Shown here piece after piece: positions 1 to 8,125 of a stretch of 46,544 nucleotides of DNA (positions are counted from its first letter, which is position 1; each line of letters opens with the position of its first letter). The stretch is from Borreliella americana (GTDB lineage: Bacteria > Spirochaetota > Spirochaetia > Borreliales > Borreliaceae), in contig NZ_JAJNFB010000009.1 in the NCBI RefSeq assembly GCF_021043605.1, forward strand, positions 1-46,544, in the 5' to 3' direction. Made by a program: the position numbers and the translations under genes. The notes below the pieces were generated by a model. That model worked only from the letters and a program-made list of their open reading frames with translations. It had not been told where the DNA came from and did no database searches.

Positions 1-420
1 TTAGGATTTAGAGGATTTTTAAGAGGATTTATTAAAGAAATTAGTGGATTTGCTGAAGTTTTTGTTTTAATACTACTGCTTTATAAAAAAACTGAAGAGT
101 TTAGAAAACTGGTTGAACCTATTATTGAACTATCCTATATTCAAGCACTACTTGTATTTTTTCTGCTCATACATATAGGATTTTTAATCCTACAATCATT
201 AATAGAATCAATAATAAGTCAACTCAAATTATTATTCTTCAATAGAATGCTAGGCTTAGTGCTTGGACTACTTGAAGCTTTTGGAATAATTGCAATCGTG
301 GTTTACATAATACATTCACAACAAATATTTAAACCTGAATATTTCCTAAAAGAAAGCAAACTACTTGATTATTTAAATCCTGGAATAAACTATCTCTTTA
401 AAATTTCAAAAACAAAATAA
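1..420 (+). CDS. CvpA family membrane protein, C-terminal part
   Basis: The reading frame is open from base 1 and ends at TAA 418-420, so the start lies outside the window. The visible 139 residues open with a Gly/Arg-rich patch (GFRGFLRGFIKEISG) that matches the conserved turn of CvpA proteins. About three hydrophobic segments follow, near residues 15-27, 45-60 and 80-105. CvpA homologues are inner-membrane proteins of poorly defined function, named for colicin V production in E. coli. The gene ends 10 nt before the next one, so it probably leads the operon that continues to rrp2. The family call rests on the N-terminal patch and topology only. Confidence 0.7.
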   Translation, partial: LGFRGFLRGFIKEISGFAEVFVLILLLYKKTEEFRKLVEPIIELSYIQALLVFFLLIHIGFLILQSLIESIISQLKLLFFNRMLGLVLGLLEAFGIIAIVVYIIHSQQIFKPEYFLKESKLLDYLNPGINYLFKISKTK

Positions 421-430
421 GGAGCCAAAA

Positions 431-1477
431 ATGACAATGCTTCCAAAGATTGCTAAAGAGATAATAAACGAATATGATCAAAAAACATTGCCAAATGCGA
501 TTCTTTTACTAGGAGAAAAATTTTCATCAAAAAAGACTAGCGCAATTGAACTTGCAAAAAAAATATTAAACGTAAAAAACTTAACAAACCCTAATTTCCT
601 TATTTTTATAAATCTTGACACAGTAGAAGCAAAAGCACATCTTTCTACAAACTCACAAAAGATAACAAATCAATACCTAGAATATATTAAAACTGTAATT
701 TTTACCAAATGTTATTTCAGTAATGAAAAAAATTTAAAAAAAATAGAGAAAAATATCAACTACATTAATTCTGTTTATTATGAAAAAAAATACAATGAAA
801 ACATAAAAAATGAACTTATAAAAAATATAGAAAATATAAAAAAAGAATTAAATCATATTATTACTGTTTATGATGTAAAAAAAATTCAGACTTGGATTTT
901 TTCTGAAAAAGAAAAACCAAAGGTAATCTACATAAACGAAATCGAAAATTTATCATTTAACGTGCACAACTCACTTTTAAAAATACTAGAAGAACCCCCT
1001 TCAAATATTTACTTTATCTTAACAGCAAGAAATAAAAACAAAATACCAAAAACAATACTTTCAAGACTTAGAATTTACAATTTCACAAAACCAGAAAGAA
1101 GCTTAGAAATTCAAAGATTTAAAGAAAGCTTTCTAATAAATAAAGACATAACAATTGAGGAGTATTTCGCTTCATTTTACAAAGAAGAAAGTAAAAAAAT
1201 AAAAAAAGAGTTGACAAAAATTTTAAATATAATAAAAGAGAAAAAATCCATATTTAATCTTGAAGAAATCGACTTTATAAAAGATGATGAAAGCTTTAAA
1301 ATATTTTTAAACGAGCTTCTAATTAACATTAGAAAAGATTTTTTAGAAAAAAAGATAAATATAAATCAATATCTCAAATACACGCAACATTTGAAAAATA
1401 TTTACAAATATCGACCCTATAATCAAAATAAAAAATTAATAATAGAAAACTTGATGCTAAATTATGAGGAGATATGA
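431..1477 (+). CDS. DNA polymerase III delta'-like protein (HolB-like, degenerate P-loop)
   Basis: A 348-residue protein preceded by AAGGAG 10 nt upstream. The central part reads like a clamp-loader delta' subunit: a Walker B-like stretch (VIYINEIENL, about residues 160-170), then NSLLKILEEPPSNIYFIL and a sensor-like ILSRLR, the usual order in HolB/DnaX proteins. The N-terminus, where a P-loop would be, reads LLLGEKFSSKKTSAIELAK and lacks a normal GxxGxGK[ST]. The usual zinc-binding cysteines are absent, and a Lys/Asn-rich insertion sits at about residues 95-150. Delta' subunits normally do not hydrolyse ATP, so the loss is compatible with a structural role at the replication fork. It overlaps the kinase gene by 4 nt (ATGA). 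The assignment is by motif order only. Confidence 0.65.
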   Translation: MTMLPKIAKEIINEYDQKTLPNAILLLGEKFSSKKTSAIELAKKILNVKNLTNPNFLIFINLDTVEAKAHLSTNSQKITNQYLEYIKTVIFTKCYFSNEKNLKKIEKNINYINSVYYEKKYNENIKNELIKNIENIKKELNHIITVYDVKKIQTWIFSEKEKPKVIYINEIENLSFNVHNSLLKILEEPPSNIYFILTARNKNKIPKTILSRLRIYNFTKPERSLEIQRFKESFLINKDITIEEYFASFYKEESKKIKKELTKILNIIKEKKSIFNLEEIDFIKDDESFKIFLNELLINIRKDFLEKKININQYLKYTQHLKNIYKYRPYNQNKKLIIENLMLNYEEI

Positions 1478-2622
1478 ACAACTTTTTCAAAAAAGCTTTA
1501 ACAAAGCTAAACAAATTGTCTAATGAACAAAAAACTAAATTTATTGAACAAATTTACAAAAAAATAGAAATATATGACGGCATATTTGCATCAATTAATG
1601 AAGGAATCATTGTACTTGATAAGCAAAACAACATAATCTATTCAAACAAGATTTTATACCAAATTTTAGCTTTAACATCTAAATCAAAAATAGAAATTCT
1701 TGATGATCTTCAAATTCCAATCTTAATAAATTTAATAAAAGAATTAGTTAGAACAGAAGATAAAATAATAGGATTAGAAGTTCCAATCTCAAACAATATA
1801 TATATTAAAATTTCATTTATGCCTTATGTAAAAGAAAAAAAACTTGAAGGCAACATTATTTTAATCGAAGACATTAAAGAGAAAAAAAGAAAAGAGGAGC
1901 TATTTAGAAGAGTTGAAGCTTTGGCCTCCTTTACAAGACATGCAAGAAATATTGCCCATGAAATCAAAAACCCGCTTGGAGCAATCGATATAAATTTACA
2001 ACTGCTAAAAAAGGAAATTAAAAAACAAAAAATGAAAAATGGTAAAGCTGAAAATTATTTTAAAGTAATAAAAGAAGAAATAAATAGAGTAGATAAAATA
2101 GTAACAGAATTTTTATTAACTGTCAGGCCAATAAAAATCAACTTACAAGAAAAAGACATTAAACAAGTAATAGGCAGTGTATGTGAATTGTTAAATCCTG
2201 GATTAGAAAGCAAAAACATAAAACTATTGCTTAATTTAAACAAAATAAGCAATATTCTCATTGATGAGAAACTATTAAAACAAGTTATTATAAATATCGT
2301 TAAAAACGCAGAAGAAGCACTACTTGAAACAAAAAAAGAAATAAAAAAAATAGAAATTTTTCTCTTCGAAAAAGACAATAAAATACATATCAACATAAAA
2401 GATAATGGAAACGGAGTAAAAGATGAGGTAAAAGGAGAAATATTTAAACCTCAATTTAGCACAAAAGAAAAAGGAAGTGGAATAGGACTTACTATTTCTT
2501 ATAAAATAATAAAAGAGCTTGGGGGTGAAATTTTTGTGGAAAGCAAAGAGTTCGAAGGCACTATTTTTACAATTACACTTCCTAAACTAAATAAAAAAAA
2601 TATTTTAATTGAAGGGTATTAA
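1474..2622 (+). CDS. hk2: Sensor histidine kinase HK2 (NtrB/AtoS type), partner of Rrp2
   Basis: A 382-residue kinase with no clear membrane segment, so probably cytoplasmic. Residues about 30-135 form a PAS domain (DGIFASINEGIIVLD). The H box is RHARNIAHEIKNPLG with phospho-acceptor His162. The ATPase domain shows the N box NIVKNAEEALL, the G1 box DNGNGV and the G2 box GSGIGL. This layout is that of NtrB-like kinases that phosphorylate sigma-54 activators. The start overlaps the upstream gene by 4 nt, and the stop lies 2 nt before rrp2, so the two are translationally linked. The orthologue in B. burgdorferi (BB0764) is known as HK2; published work suggests Rrp2 can also be phosphorylated independently of it. 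Confidence 0.93.
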   Translation: MNNFFKKALTKLNKLSNEQKTKFIEQIYKKIEIYDGIFASINEGIIVLDKQNNIIYSNKILYQILALTSKSKIEILDDLQIPILINLIKELVRTEDKIIGLEVPISNNIYIKISFMPYVKEKKLEGNIILIEDIKEKKRKEELFRRVEALASFTRHARNIAHEIKNPLGAIDINLQLLKKEIKKQKMKNGKAENYFKVIKEEINRVDKIVTEFLLTVRPIKINLQEKDIKQVIGSVCELLNPGLESKNIKLLLNLNKISNILIDEKLLKQVIINIVKNAEEALLETKKEIKKIEIFLFEKDNKIHINIKDNGNGVKDEVKGEIFKPQFSTKEKGSGIGLTISYKIIKELGGEIFVESKEFEGTIFTITLPKLNKKNILIEGY

Positions 2623-2624
2623 AA

Positions 2625-3983
2625 ATGAGCAAAATACTTGTAGCTGATGATGAAAAGAATATTAGAGAGGGAATTGCTACCTATCTTGAAGATGAAGGAT
2701 ATTTTGTTTTCACTGCTAGTGACGGAGAAGAAGCTCTTGAAACAATTGAAAATGAAAATCTTGATGTAATAATATCTGATCTGAGAATGCCTCAGATATC
2801 TGGAGAAAAATTGCTCAAAATAGTTAAAGAAAAAAACTTGGGAATACCTTTTATTATTTTAACAGCCCACGGAACAGTTGATTCTGCTGTAGATGCTATG
2901 AGAGAGGGTGCTTACGATTTTTTAACAAAGCCCTTAGACCTTGAAAGACTTTTACTAATAATAAAAAGATCACTAAATAAAAAAGAAAATAAAGATGATG
3001 AAAATACTAATTTAGAAAATATACTAATAAGAAAAGATTTAAAATATTATGAAAAAATCGTGGGAAAGTCACTATTAATGCAAAAAATTTTTGAACTTGT
3101 AATAAAAATAGCAAAATCAAATGCATCTGTTCTTATAACAGGCGAAAGCGGTGTTGGCAAAGAAATAATAGCAGATGCTATTTTTGATCTTTCAAATAGA
3201 AATGACAAACCATTTATAAAAGTAAATTGCGCTGCACTTTCTGAAAGCATTCTTGAGAGTGAACTTTTTGGTCATGAAAAAGGTGCATTCACTGGAGCAA
3301 TTTCAAAAAAAAAAGGCAGATTTGAGCTTGCAAACAAAGGCACAATTTTTCTTGATGAAATAGCAGAAATTTCGCCCGAAATTCAAGTCAAACTTTTAAG
3401 AGTACTGCAAAACAAAACCTTTGAACGTGTTGGGGGAGAGACTACAATTAAAGTTGATATTAGGCTTCTGGCTGCAACAAACAAAAACATTGAAGAGGAA
3501 ATTAAAAAGGAAAAATTTAGAGAAGATTTATTTTATAGATTAAATATTATTAATATAAACATACCACCTTTAAGAGAAAGAAAAGATGATATATCCTATT
3601 TAACAAACATACTAATAAAAGACGTAGCAAAGGAAAACAACAGAGAAGAAAAAACTCTTTCTAATGATGCAATGAAAGCTCTCTATTATTACGATTGGCC
3701 AGGAAATATTAGGGAATTAAAAAATGTACTTGAAAGCGCATTAATATTATCAAAAGGTAAACAAATCACTAAAGAAGATTTGCCAGCAAAAATCAAAAAT
3801 AATGAAAATCTTGTATTTAAAATAACACTACCAATAGGAATTAGTCTAAAAGAAGCCGAAAAAGAAATAATAAAACAAACGCTTTTTCATTCTAAAAACA
3901 ACAAGAGCAAATGCGCTGAAATACTAAAAATAGGAAGAAAAACTTTACACAATAAAATAATCGAATATAACATTGATCAATAA
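2625..3983 (+). CDS. rrp2: Response regulator Rrp2, sigma-54-dependent activator (NtrC family)
   Basis: A 452-residue three-domain protein. The receiver domain (about 1-120) has the acidic pair DD at 8-9, phospho-acceptor Asp52 (ISDLRMP) and a conserved Lys in LTKPLD. The AAA+ domain (about 140-375) carries Walker A GESGVGKE with Lys179, the sigma-54 contact loop GAFTGA at 220-225 and Walker B FLDEIA. A short Fis-type helix-turn-helix ends the protein. In Lyme borreliae Rrp2 is known to activate the RpoN-RpoS cascade that turns on mammalian-phase genes such as ospC, and it is essential for growth. All key residues are present, so the copy should be active. The ribosome site GAAGGG overlaps the end of hk2. 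Confidence 0.96.
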   Translation: MSKILVADDEKNIREGIATYLEDEGYFVFTASDGEEALETIENENLDVIISDLRMPQISGEKLLKIVKEKNLGIPFIILTAHGTVDSAVDAMREGAYDFLTKPLDLERLLLIIKRSLNKKENKDDENTNLENILIRKDLKYYEKIVGKSLLMQKIFELVIKIAKSNASVLITGESGVGKEIIADAIFDLSNRNDKPFIKVNCAALSESILESELFGHEKGAFTGAISKKKGRFELANKGTIFLDEIAEISPEIQVKLLRVLQNKTFERVGGETTIKVDIRLLAATNKNIEEEIKKEKFREDLFYRLNIININIPPLRERKDDISYLTNILIKDVAKENNREEKTLSNDAMKALYYYDWPGNIRELKNVLESALILSKGKQITKEDLPAKIKNNENLVFKITLPIGISLKEAEKEIIKQTLFHSKNNKSKCAEILKIGRKTLHNKIIEYNIDQ

Positions 3984-4229
3984 GATTTATTTTCAATTAT
4001 TAAATTATAATAAATACAAAAAAATAATATCTTTTTAAATTAAATGTATTGTTTTGAAACCAAAAAATTTTTTAATGTCAATAATTATATTAAAATGAAA
4101 CACTTTCTTTTTAAAATCTTGTCCAAAAAGTGTAAAAATATTTCTATCAAATAACTAATTATACACTATTATTTATTAATAATAAATACAATTTAATAAT
4201 TAATATTGTATATTTAACTGGCCTTCAAC

Positions 4230-5123
4230 CTAGCTTTTCTTTAAAACCCTTAAGGGATTAATGGGAACATTTTTTTTCAATATTTCAAAGTGTAAATGAG
4301 GCCCTGTTGAACGCCCTGTTTGTCCTACTCTGCCAAGCAATTCGCCCGATTTAACAAAATCTCCTATCTTTACAGAATATGAATTTAAATGTCCATAAAG
4401 AGATTTAATATTATTTTTATGCCCAACTACAACAAAATTACCATAAAGATCATTGTATCCAACTTTAATAACTATTCCCGAAGAAGAAGAATATACTTCC
4501 GTATTCATTGGAGCTGCAAGATCTATTCCTGTATGAAAACTTTTATTGCCAGTGAAAGGATCATTTCTAAATCCAAAATCAGAACTAACAATAAATTTTT
4601 TTAAAGGAAAAATAAAATTGGCATTTAAGAAAAAAAGTAACTCTGTGCCTGAAAAAAGTCCAAAATCTGGATTCTTAACAAAATCAAAAAAATAAAATTC
4701 ATAAACTCTGTCGTTCCTTTTAACTTTTACCTTTTCAGCTTTAGTAAGATCCCTTGTTGCTAAAAGCAAATTATTAAACCTATAATCTTTACTATCAAAA
4801 ACAAAAACTCCTTTTTTGTTAGGAATAAGAATCTCTTGTCCAACACTCAAAACAGGAGAATCTAATAAATTAACAGTAGCAATACTAGACTGCCATCCGT
4901 TTATTTTATTAGCAATTTTAAAAAAAGTATCTCCTTTTTTAACTTTGTCCAAATAAAAAAACAAAGGAATATGTTGTTTTTTGTTATATTTTAAAATTTT
5001 AATTTTAAGATCAGAAAAAATAGGATCTTTTCTTGAAAAACTTTTTATTTCTGGATAAGAAAAAATACAAATTATTTTTAAAAAAAAGAAAGCTACTTTA
5101 AATAACAAAAAAGTTTTACTCAT
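4230..5123 (-). CDS. LysM and M23 metallopeptidase domain protein
   Basis: A 297-residue exported protein with a hydrophobic N-terminus (about residues 5-22). A LysM peptidoglycan-binding domain at about 56-101 reads KVKKGDTFFKIANKI and ends VGQEILIPN. An M23 peptidase domain at about 178-290 has zinc ligands His197 and Asp201 (HTGID) and the HLH motif at 276-278 (GPHLHFEI), so it looks catalytically intact, unlike the degenerate EnvC/NlpD activators. Expected role: cleaving cross-links in periplasmic peptidoglycan. It converges on rrp2, with 246 AT-rich bases between them that hold no recognisable gene. It is divergent from the MazG-like gene. Confidence 0.9.
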   Translation of the reverse strand: MSKTFLLFKVAFFFLKIICIFSYPEIKSFSRKDPIFSDLKIKILKYNKKQHIPLFFYLDKVKKGDTFFKIANKINGWQSSIATVNLLDSPVLSVGQEILIPNKKGVFVFDSKDYRFNNLLLATRDLTKAEKVKVKRNDRVYEFYFFDFVKNPDFGLFSGTELLFFLNANFIFPLKKFIVSSDFGFRNDPFTGNKSFHTGIDLAAPMNTEVYSSSSGIVIKVGYNDLYGNFVVVGHKNNIKSLYGHLNSYSVKIGDFVKSGELLGRVGQTGRSTGPHLHFEILKKNVPINPLRVLKKS

Positions 5124-5233
5124 ACTACAAATTCTTTTACGATTAATTAATCAAATATAATAAAAAACATAAAAAAAATAAATCTTATTTGGACTTGCAA
5201 ATAATAACAAACTGTAATAAACTGTCTCTCAAT

Positions 5234-5563
5234 ATGGAGCTAAACGAATACCAAGAAAGAGCAAAAAAAACTGCTAAATACAAAAATAAAAAAGAAGAAT
5301 TAATTTTAACAACACTTGGCCTTGCTGGTGAAACTGGAGAAGTTGTTGAAAAAATAAAAAAATTGGGAAGAGATAAAAATTACATTATTGATGATGAGTA
5401 TTTAATATCAATTAAAAAAGAACTTGGAGATGTATTATGGTACTTGTCAAGTTTAAGCAATAATCTAGGAATTACACTTGAAGATGTTGCCCTTACAAAC
5501 CTAAAAAAAATACAAAAAAGACATGAAAATGGAACAATAAATGGCGAAGGCGATGACAGATAA
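5234..5563 (+). CDS. MazG-like nucleotide pyrophosphohydrolase
   Basis: A small all-alpha protein of 109 residues from the ATG at 5234, where the family consensus begins (MELNEYQERA). The metal-binding motif is visible as LAGETGEVVEKIKK followed about 30 residues later by KKELGDVLWYLS, the EExxE...ExxD arrangement of MazG/dUTPase-like enzymes. Such enzymes hydrolyse nucleoside triphosphates to monophosphates and pyrophosphate and clear aberrant nucleotides. A TTG at 5189 in the same frame would add 15 residues. Neither start has a good ribosome site, and I prefer 5234 because the added residues are not part of the fold. The substrate cannot be read from the sequence. Confidence 0.85.
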   Translation: MELNEYQERAKKTAKYKNKKEELILTTLGLAGETGEVVEKIKKLGRDKNYIIDDEYLISIKKELGDVLWYLSSLSNNLGITLEDVALTNLKKIQKRHENGTINGEGDDR

Positions 5564-5601
5564 GACATTTAAATTAAAAATATTCAAAGTCTAAAATAAA
5601 A

Positions 5602-6459
5602 ATGCTTAATATTTATATCAAGGGAATTTTACTTGGAATTGCAAACATAATCCCGGGGGTTTCTGGGGGAACACTGGCTTTAATATTAAAAATTTATTAC
5701 AAAATAATAGGCTCTATCTCAGAAATCTTAAAACTCACAGAAATTAAAAAAAATTTAATGTTTTTAATTATTTTAGCAACAGGAATGTTAACCTCAATAT
5801 TATTAACTGCAAAAATATTTAAAACTTATGCTTTTGACAATGGAATAATAGAGGCACTGCTAATAGTATTTTTCATAGGATTAACATTTGGAAATATGCT
5901 AACACTAAAAGCAGACATATCCATAAAAGAAATAAATAATAATACAAAAATATTAAATAATTTATTGTTTTTTATTGGCATGACCATTGTTCTACTCTTC
6001 TTAATACTCAAAGAATCTAATATACAATTGCAAAGTACGATGCCTAAAGACAAAAACTCACCAAAATATTACTTATTATTGATATTCTCTGGAACAATAA
6101 GCGGAGCATCAATGATCTTGCCAGGAATCTCAGGATCTGCAATGCTTTTGCTACTTGGCTTTTATAAAGAAATAATACTTATTGTATCTGAATTTAACAT
6201 TATTCTTATTACAATATTTGCAGCAGCTGCAACAATAGGAATAATTACATCAATATTAATAATAAAGAAAATAATAGATAATCACTTAAATAATTTTATT
6301 TATTTATCAAAAGGCTTAATTTTTGGATCAATTCTACAAATGATATTAATTGTATTAAAATTGAACTTTAAAATCAGCTCTACATCTTTTACATCCTTAG
6401 GAATATCATTTATACTGGGAATCTTTACAAACAAAAAAATATCTGAGAAATGTAAATAA
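5602..6459 (+). CDS. DUF368 membrane protein, probable undecaprenyl-phosphate translocase (PopT-like)
   Basis: A 285-residue polytopic membrane protein with about eight hydrophobic segments. It holds two copies of the DUF368 signature: IANIIPGVSGGTLA near residues 14-27 and GASMILPGISGSAML near 170-184, the internal duplication typical of the family. DUF368 proteins (PopT) and DedA proteins were recently assigned as translocases that return the lipid carrier undecaprenyl phosphate to the cytoplasmic face for peptidoglycan synthesis. The function here is inferred from family membership. It starts 38 nt after the MazG-like gene on the same strand and ends just before the oppositely oriented tRNA-Leu. 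Confidence 0.85.
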   Translation: MLNIYIKGILLGIANIIPGVSGGTLALILKIYYKIIGSISEILKLTEIKKNLMFLIILATGMLTSILLTAKIFKTYAFDNGIIEALLIVFFIGLTFGNMLTLKADISIKEINNNTKILNNLLFFIGMTIVLLFLILKESNIQLQSTMPKDKNSPKYYLLLIFSGTISGASMILPGISGSAMLLLLGFYKEIILIVSEFNIILITIFAAAATIGIITSILIIKKIIDNHLNNFIYLSKGLIFGSILQMILIVLKLNFKISSTSFTSLGISFILGIFTNKKISEKCK

Positions 6460-6471
6460 AAAATTTTAAAA

Positions 6472-6555
6472 TACCGAAGACCGGACTTGAACCGGTACGG
6501 AGTTTCCTCCTCAGGATTTTAAGTCCTGTGTGTCTACCAATTCCACCACTTCGGC
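6472..6555 (-). tRNA. tRNA-Leu (anticodon TAA)
   Basis: An 84-nt class II tRNA read on the minus strand. The acceptor stem starts GCCGAAG and ends CTTCGGT with one G-U closing pair, then discriminator A. The anticodon loop CTTAAAA has anticodon TAA between CAGGA and TCCTG. A long variable arm (GAGGAGGAAACTCC) and a GGTTCAAGTCC T-arm complete it. No CCA is encoded, so it must be added after processing. Confidence 0.97.
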
Positions 6556-6565
6556 ATAGAATAAT

Positions 6566-6595
6566 ATAATAAATAATATTATATTACAATGTCAA
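6566..6595 (-). promoter_or_regulatory. Probable sigma-70 promoter of tRNA-Leu
   Basis: On the minus strand TTGACA (6595-6590) is followed after 18 nt by TATTAT (6571-6566), ten bases before the first tRNA nucleotide. Both hexamers are close to consensus. The position fits transcription starting a few bases before the mature tRNA. Confidence 0.6.
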
Positions 6596-6621
6596 GTTAA
6601 ATAAAAAAATAAATATAAAAC

Positions 6622-7350
6622 TCAATTAATAACTATCCTTTGAGGAAAATTCTCAATAACATAATTGCTATGCAAATAATCTAAAATTACAAACATAAAT
6701 GAATATAAAGAAACCTTAGCAAAAAAACTAGAAAAAACTCTAAAATCAATTTTATTTGCTAACATTGAAATATCGTTTGAATCATTTATTAAGCTAAAAA
6801 ATCCATTTTTGATTAATAAATCAAAAATAACAAATTCAGATTCATCTAAAATAAACATTAATTTATCCATTTGGGCTTTTAAATATAAAATTTGCTCACC
6901 AATTTGCAAACTAGTAAAACTTTTAATAAAATCCTTGCTTAAATTATAAATAACAATACCATAGTGATTATTTCCAAAATCAAAATCCACAAGCAATCCC
7001 AATTTTAAATCACAAGAATTTTGCATTACACTTAAAACTTTAATATTTATTTTGCGCCTAGAAAGAATACTAACAGAAAGGCCCCTGCCCTGATCAATAA
7101 AATAAGCATTCTTAAAAGTTCTAAATAAAACTCTATTATTAATTAAATCAAGCACATTTTTATTCTCAAGGTTCTTAATAATTATTAAATCAAAACTTTG
7201 ATTTAGAATATTATAAGCAGAATTAAGTAACACTTGATAAGAATCATCATTCAAATTAAAATTTGCAACCTTAAGCTCCAAAACACTAAAATCTGTGCCT
7301 ACAACATTACAGGAAAAAAATAAAACACTAAGCGAAAATAAACTCTTCAA
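6622..7350 (-). CDS. Lipoprotein-like protein, possible inactive endonuclease/exonuclease/phosphatase fold
   Basis: I read the start as TTG 7350, which gives 242 residues opening with a short hydrophobic run ending LFFSC, a relaxed Borrelia lipobox. An ATG at 7404 would place that run inside the protein. The start lies 23 nt inside the end of clpP, so the two are translationally coupled. No strong family match is evident. The order VANFNL, DLIIIKNLEN, GRGLSVSILSRR, HYGIVIYNLS, KLMFILDESEFVIFDLLIKN resembles the strands of the exonuclease/endonuclease/phosphatase superfamily. The residues that should be catalytic (Glu of QE, His of NTH, Asp and Asn of GDFN) are not conserved. If the fold is right, it is a pseudoenzyme. 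Confidence 0.6.
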   Translation of the reverse strand: MKSLFSLSVLFFSCNVVGTDFSVLELKVANFNLNDDSYQVLLNSAYNILNQSFDLIIIKNLENKNVLDLINNRVLFRTFKNAYFIDQGRGLSVSILSRRKINIKVLSVMQNSCDLKLGLLVDFDFGNNHYGIVIYNLSKDFIKSFTSLQIGEQILYLKAQMDKLMFILDESEFVIFDLLIKNGFFSLINDSNDISMLANKIDFRVFSSFFAKVSLYSFMFVILDYLHSNYVIENFPQRIVIN

Positions 7351-7924
7351 GTTGATACTTTGTCTCAATAACTTCAAATACAAGTCCATACTTTTTTGCA
7401 GCACTACTGTCTAGCCAAAAATCTCTATCAGTATCCCTTTCTATTTTAGAAATTTTTTGACCTGTTTCTTTTGAAATAATATTATTAAGTTCTTTTTTAA
7501 CTTTATTTAACTCATTAGTATAAATTTCAATATCTGTAGCAACTCCTTTAAATCCACTCAAGGGTTGGTGCAATAAATACCTAGCAAAGGGAAGCGAAAA
7601 TCTATTTTCTAATTTTGCAGCCAAAAAAATTAAAGCAGCAGCGCTAGCAACAAGCCCTACTCCAACTGTAAAAACTTTAGGCTTAACAAAACGAATCATA
7701 TTGAAAATAGCAAATCCAGCATCAATATCGCCCCCTTCTGAATCAATATACACAAATATGGGCTTTTTAAAATCCAAAGTCTCTAACAATAATATTTTTT
7801 CCTGAAAAAGCCTAGAAACATCCTTAGTAATCTCACCAGCAATAACTATTGATCTACTCTTTAAAACCAATTTCAATGATTTATCATGCAAATCACAAGC
7901 ATCATTATCTTCTTTCCCGGTCAT
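7328..7924 (-). CDS. clpP: ATP-dependent Clp protease proteolytic subunit paralogue (ClpP2)
   Basis: A serine protease of 198 residues from the ATG at 7924, chosen because AAGGGA sits 6 nt upstream; an ATG at 7948 has no such site. The ClpP fold is clear: oxyanion segment DSEGGDIDAGFAI, nucleophile Ser in VASAAALIFLA, catalytic His in LLHQPLSG and Asp in ERDTDRDFWLDSSAA. The nucleophile context is ASAAA instead of the usual ASMGA, so this is a divergent paralogue. From memory B. burgdorferi has another clpP beside clpX; no Clp ATPase lies nearby here. It probably forms barrels alone or mixed with the other ClpP. Confidence 0.9.
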   Translation of the reverse strand: MTGKEDNDACDLHDKSLKLVLKSRSIVIAGEITKDVSRLFQEKILLLETLDFKKPIFVYIDSEGGDIDAGFAIFNMIRFVKPKVFTVGVGLVASAAALIFLAAKLENRFSLPFARYLLHQPLSGFKGVATDIEIYTNELNKVKKELNNIISKETGQKISKIERDTDRDFWLDSSAAKKYGLVFEVIETKYQLEEFIFA

Positions 7925-8125
7925 AAAACATCCCTTATACAAAAACATAATGATATATTATAATTGAAAATAAAAGGTTTTTAAATGATAAAAAAGCACA
8001 AAAATTAAACGATTATACTTAATTTCCAAAAAGCAAAAGACTAATAAATCTTTAATTGAACTTCATTAAAGTCAAAAAATACTCTAAATTTTACAAATTA
8101 AGTAAAATCTAAAAAGGAGTTTATA

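Noticed and set aside
3984..4229. AT-rich inverted repeats between rrp2 and the M23 peptidase gene
   Set aside because: All are made of A and T runs, expected by chance in such sequence; none has a stable stem with a T tract.
5189..5233. Longer MazG-like protein starting at TTG 5189
   Set aside because: The 15 extra residues fall outside the fold, no ribosome site supports the TTG, and the ATG at 5234 matches the family N-terminus.
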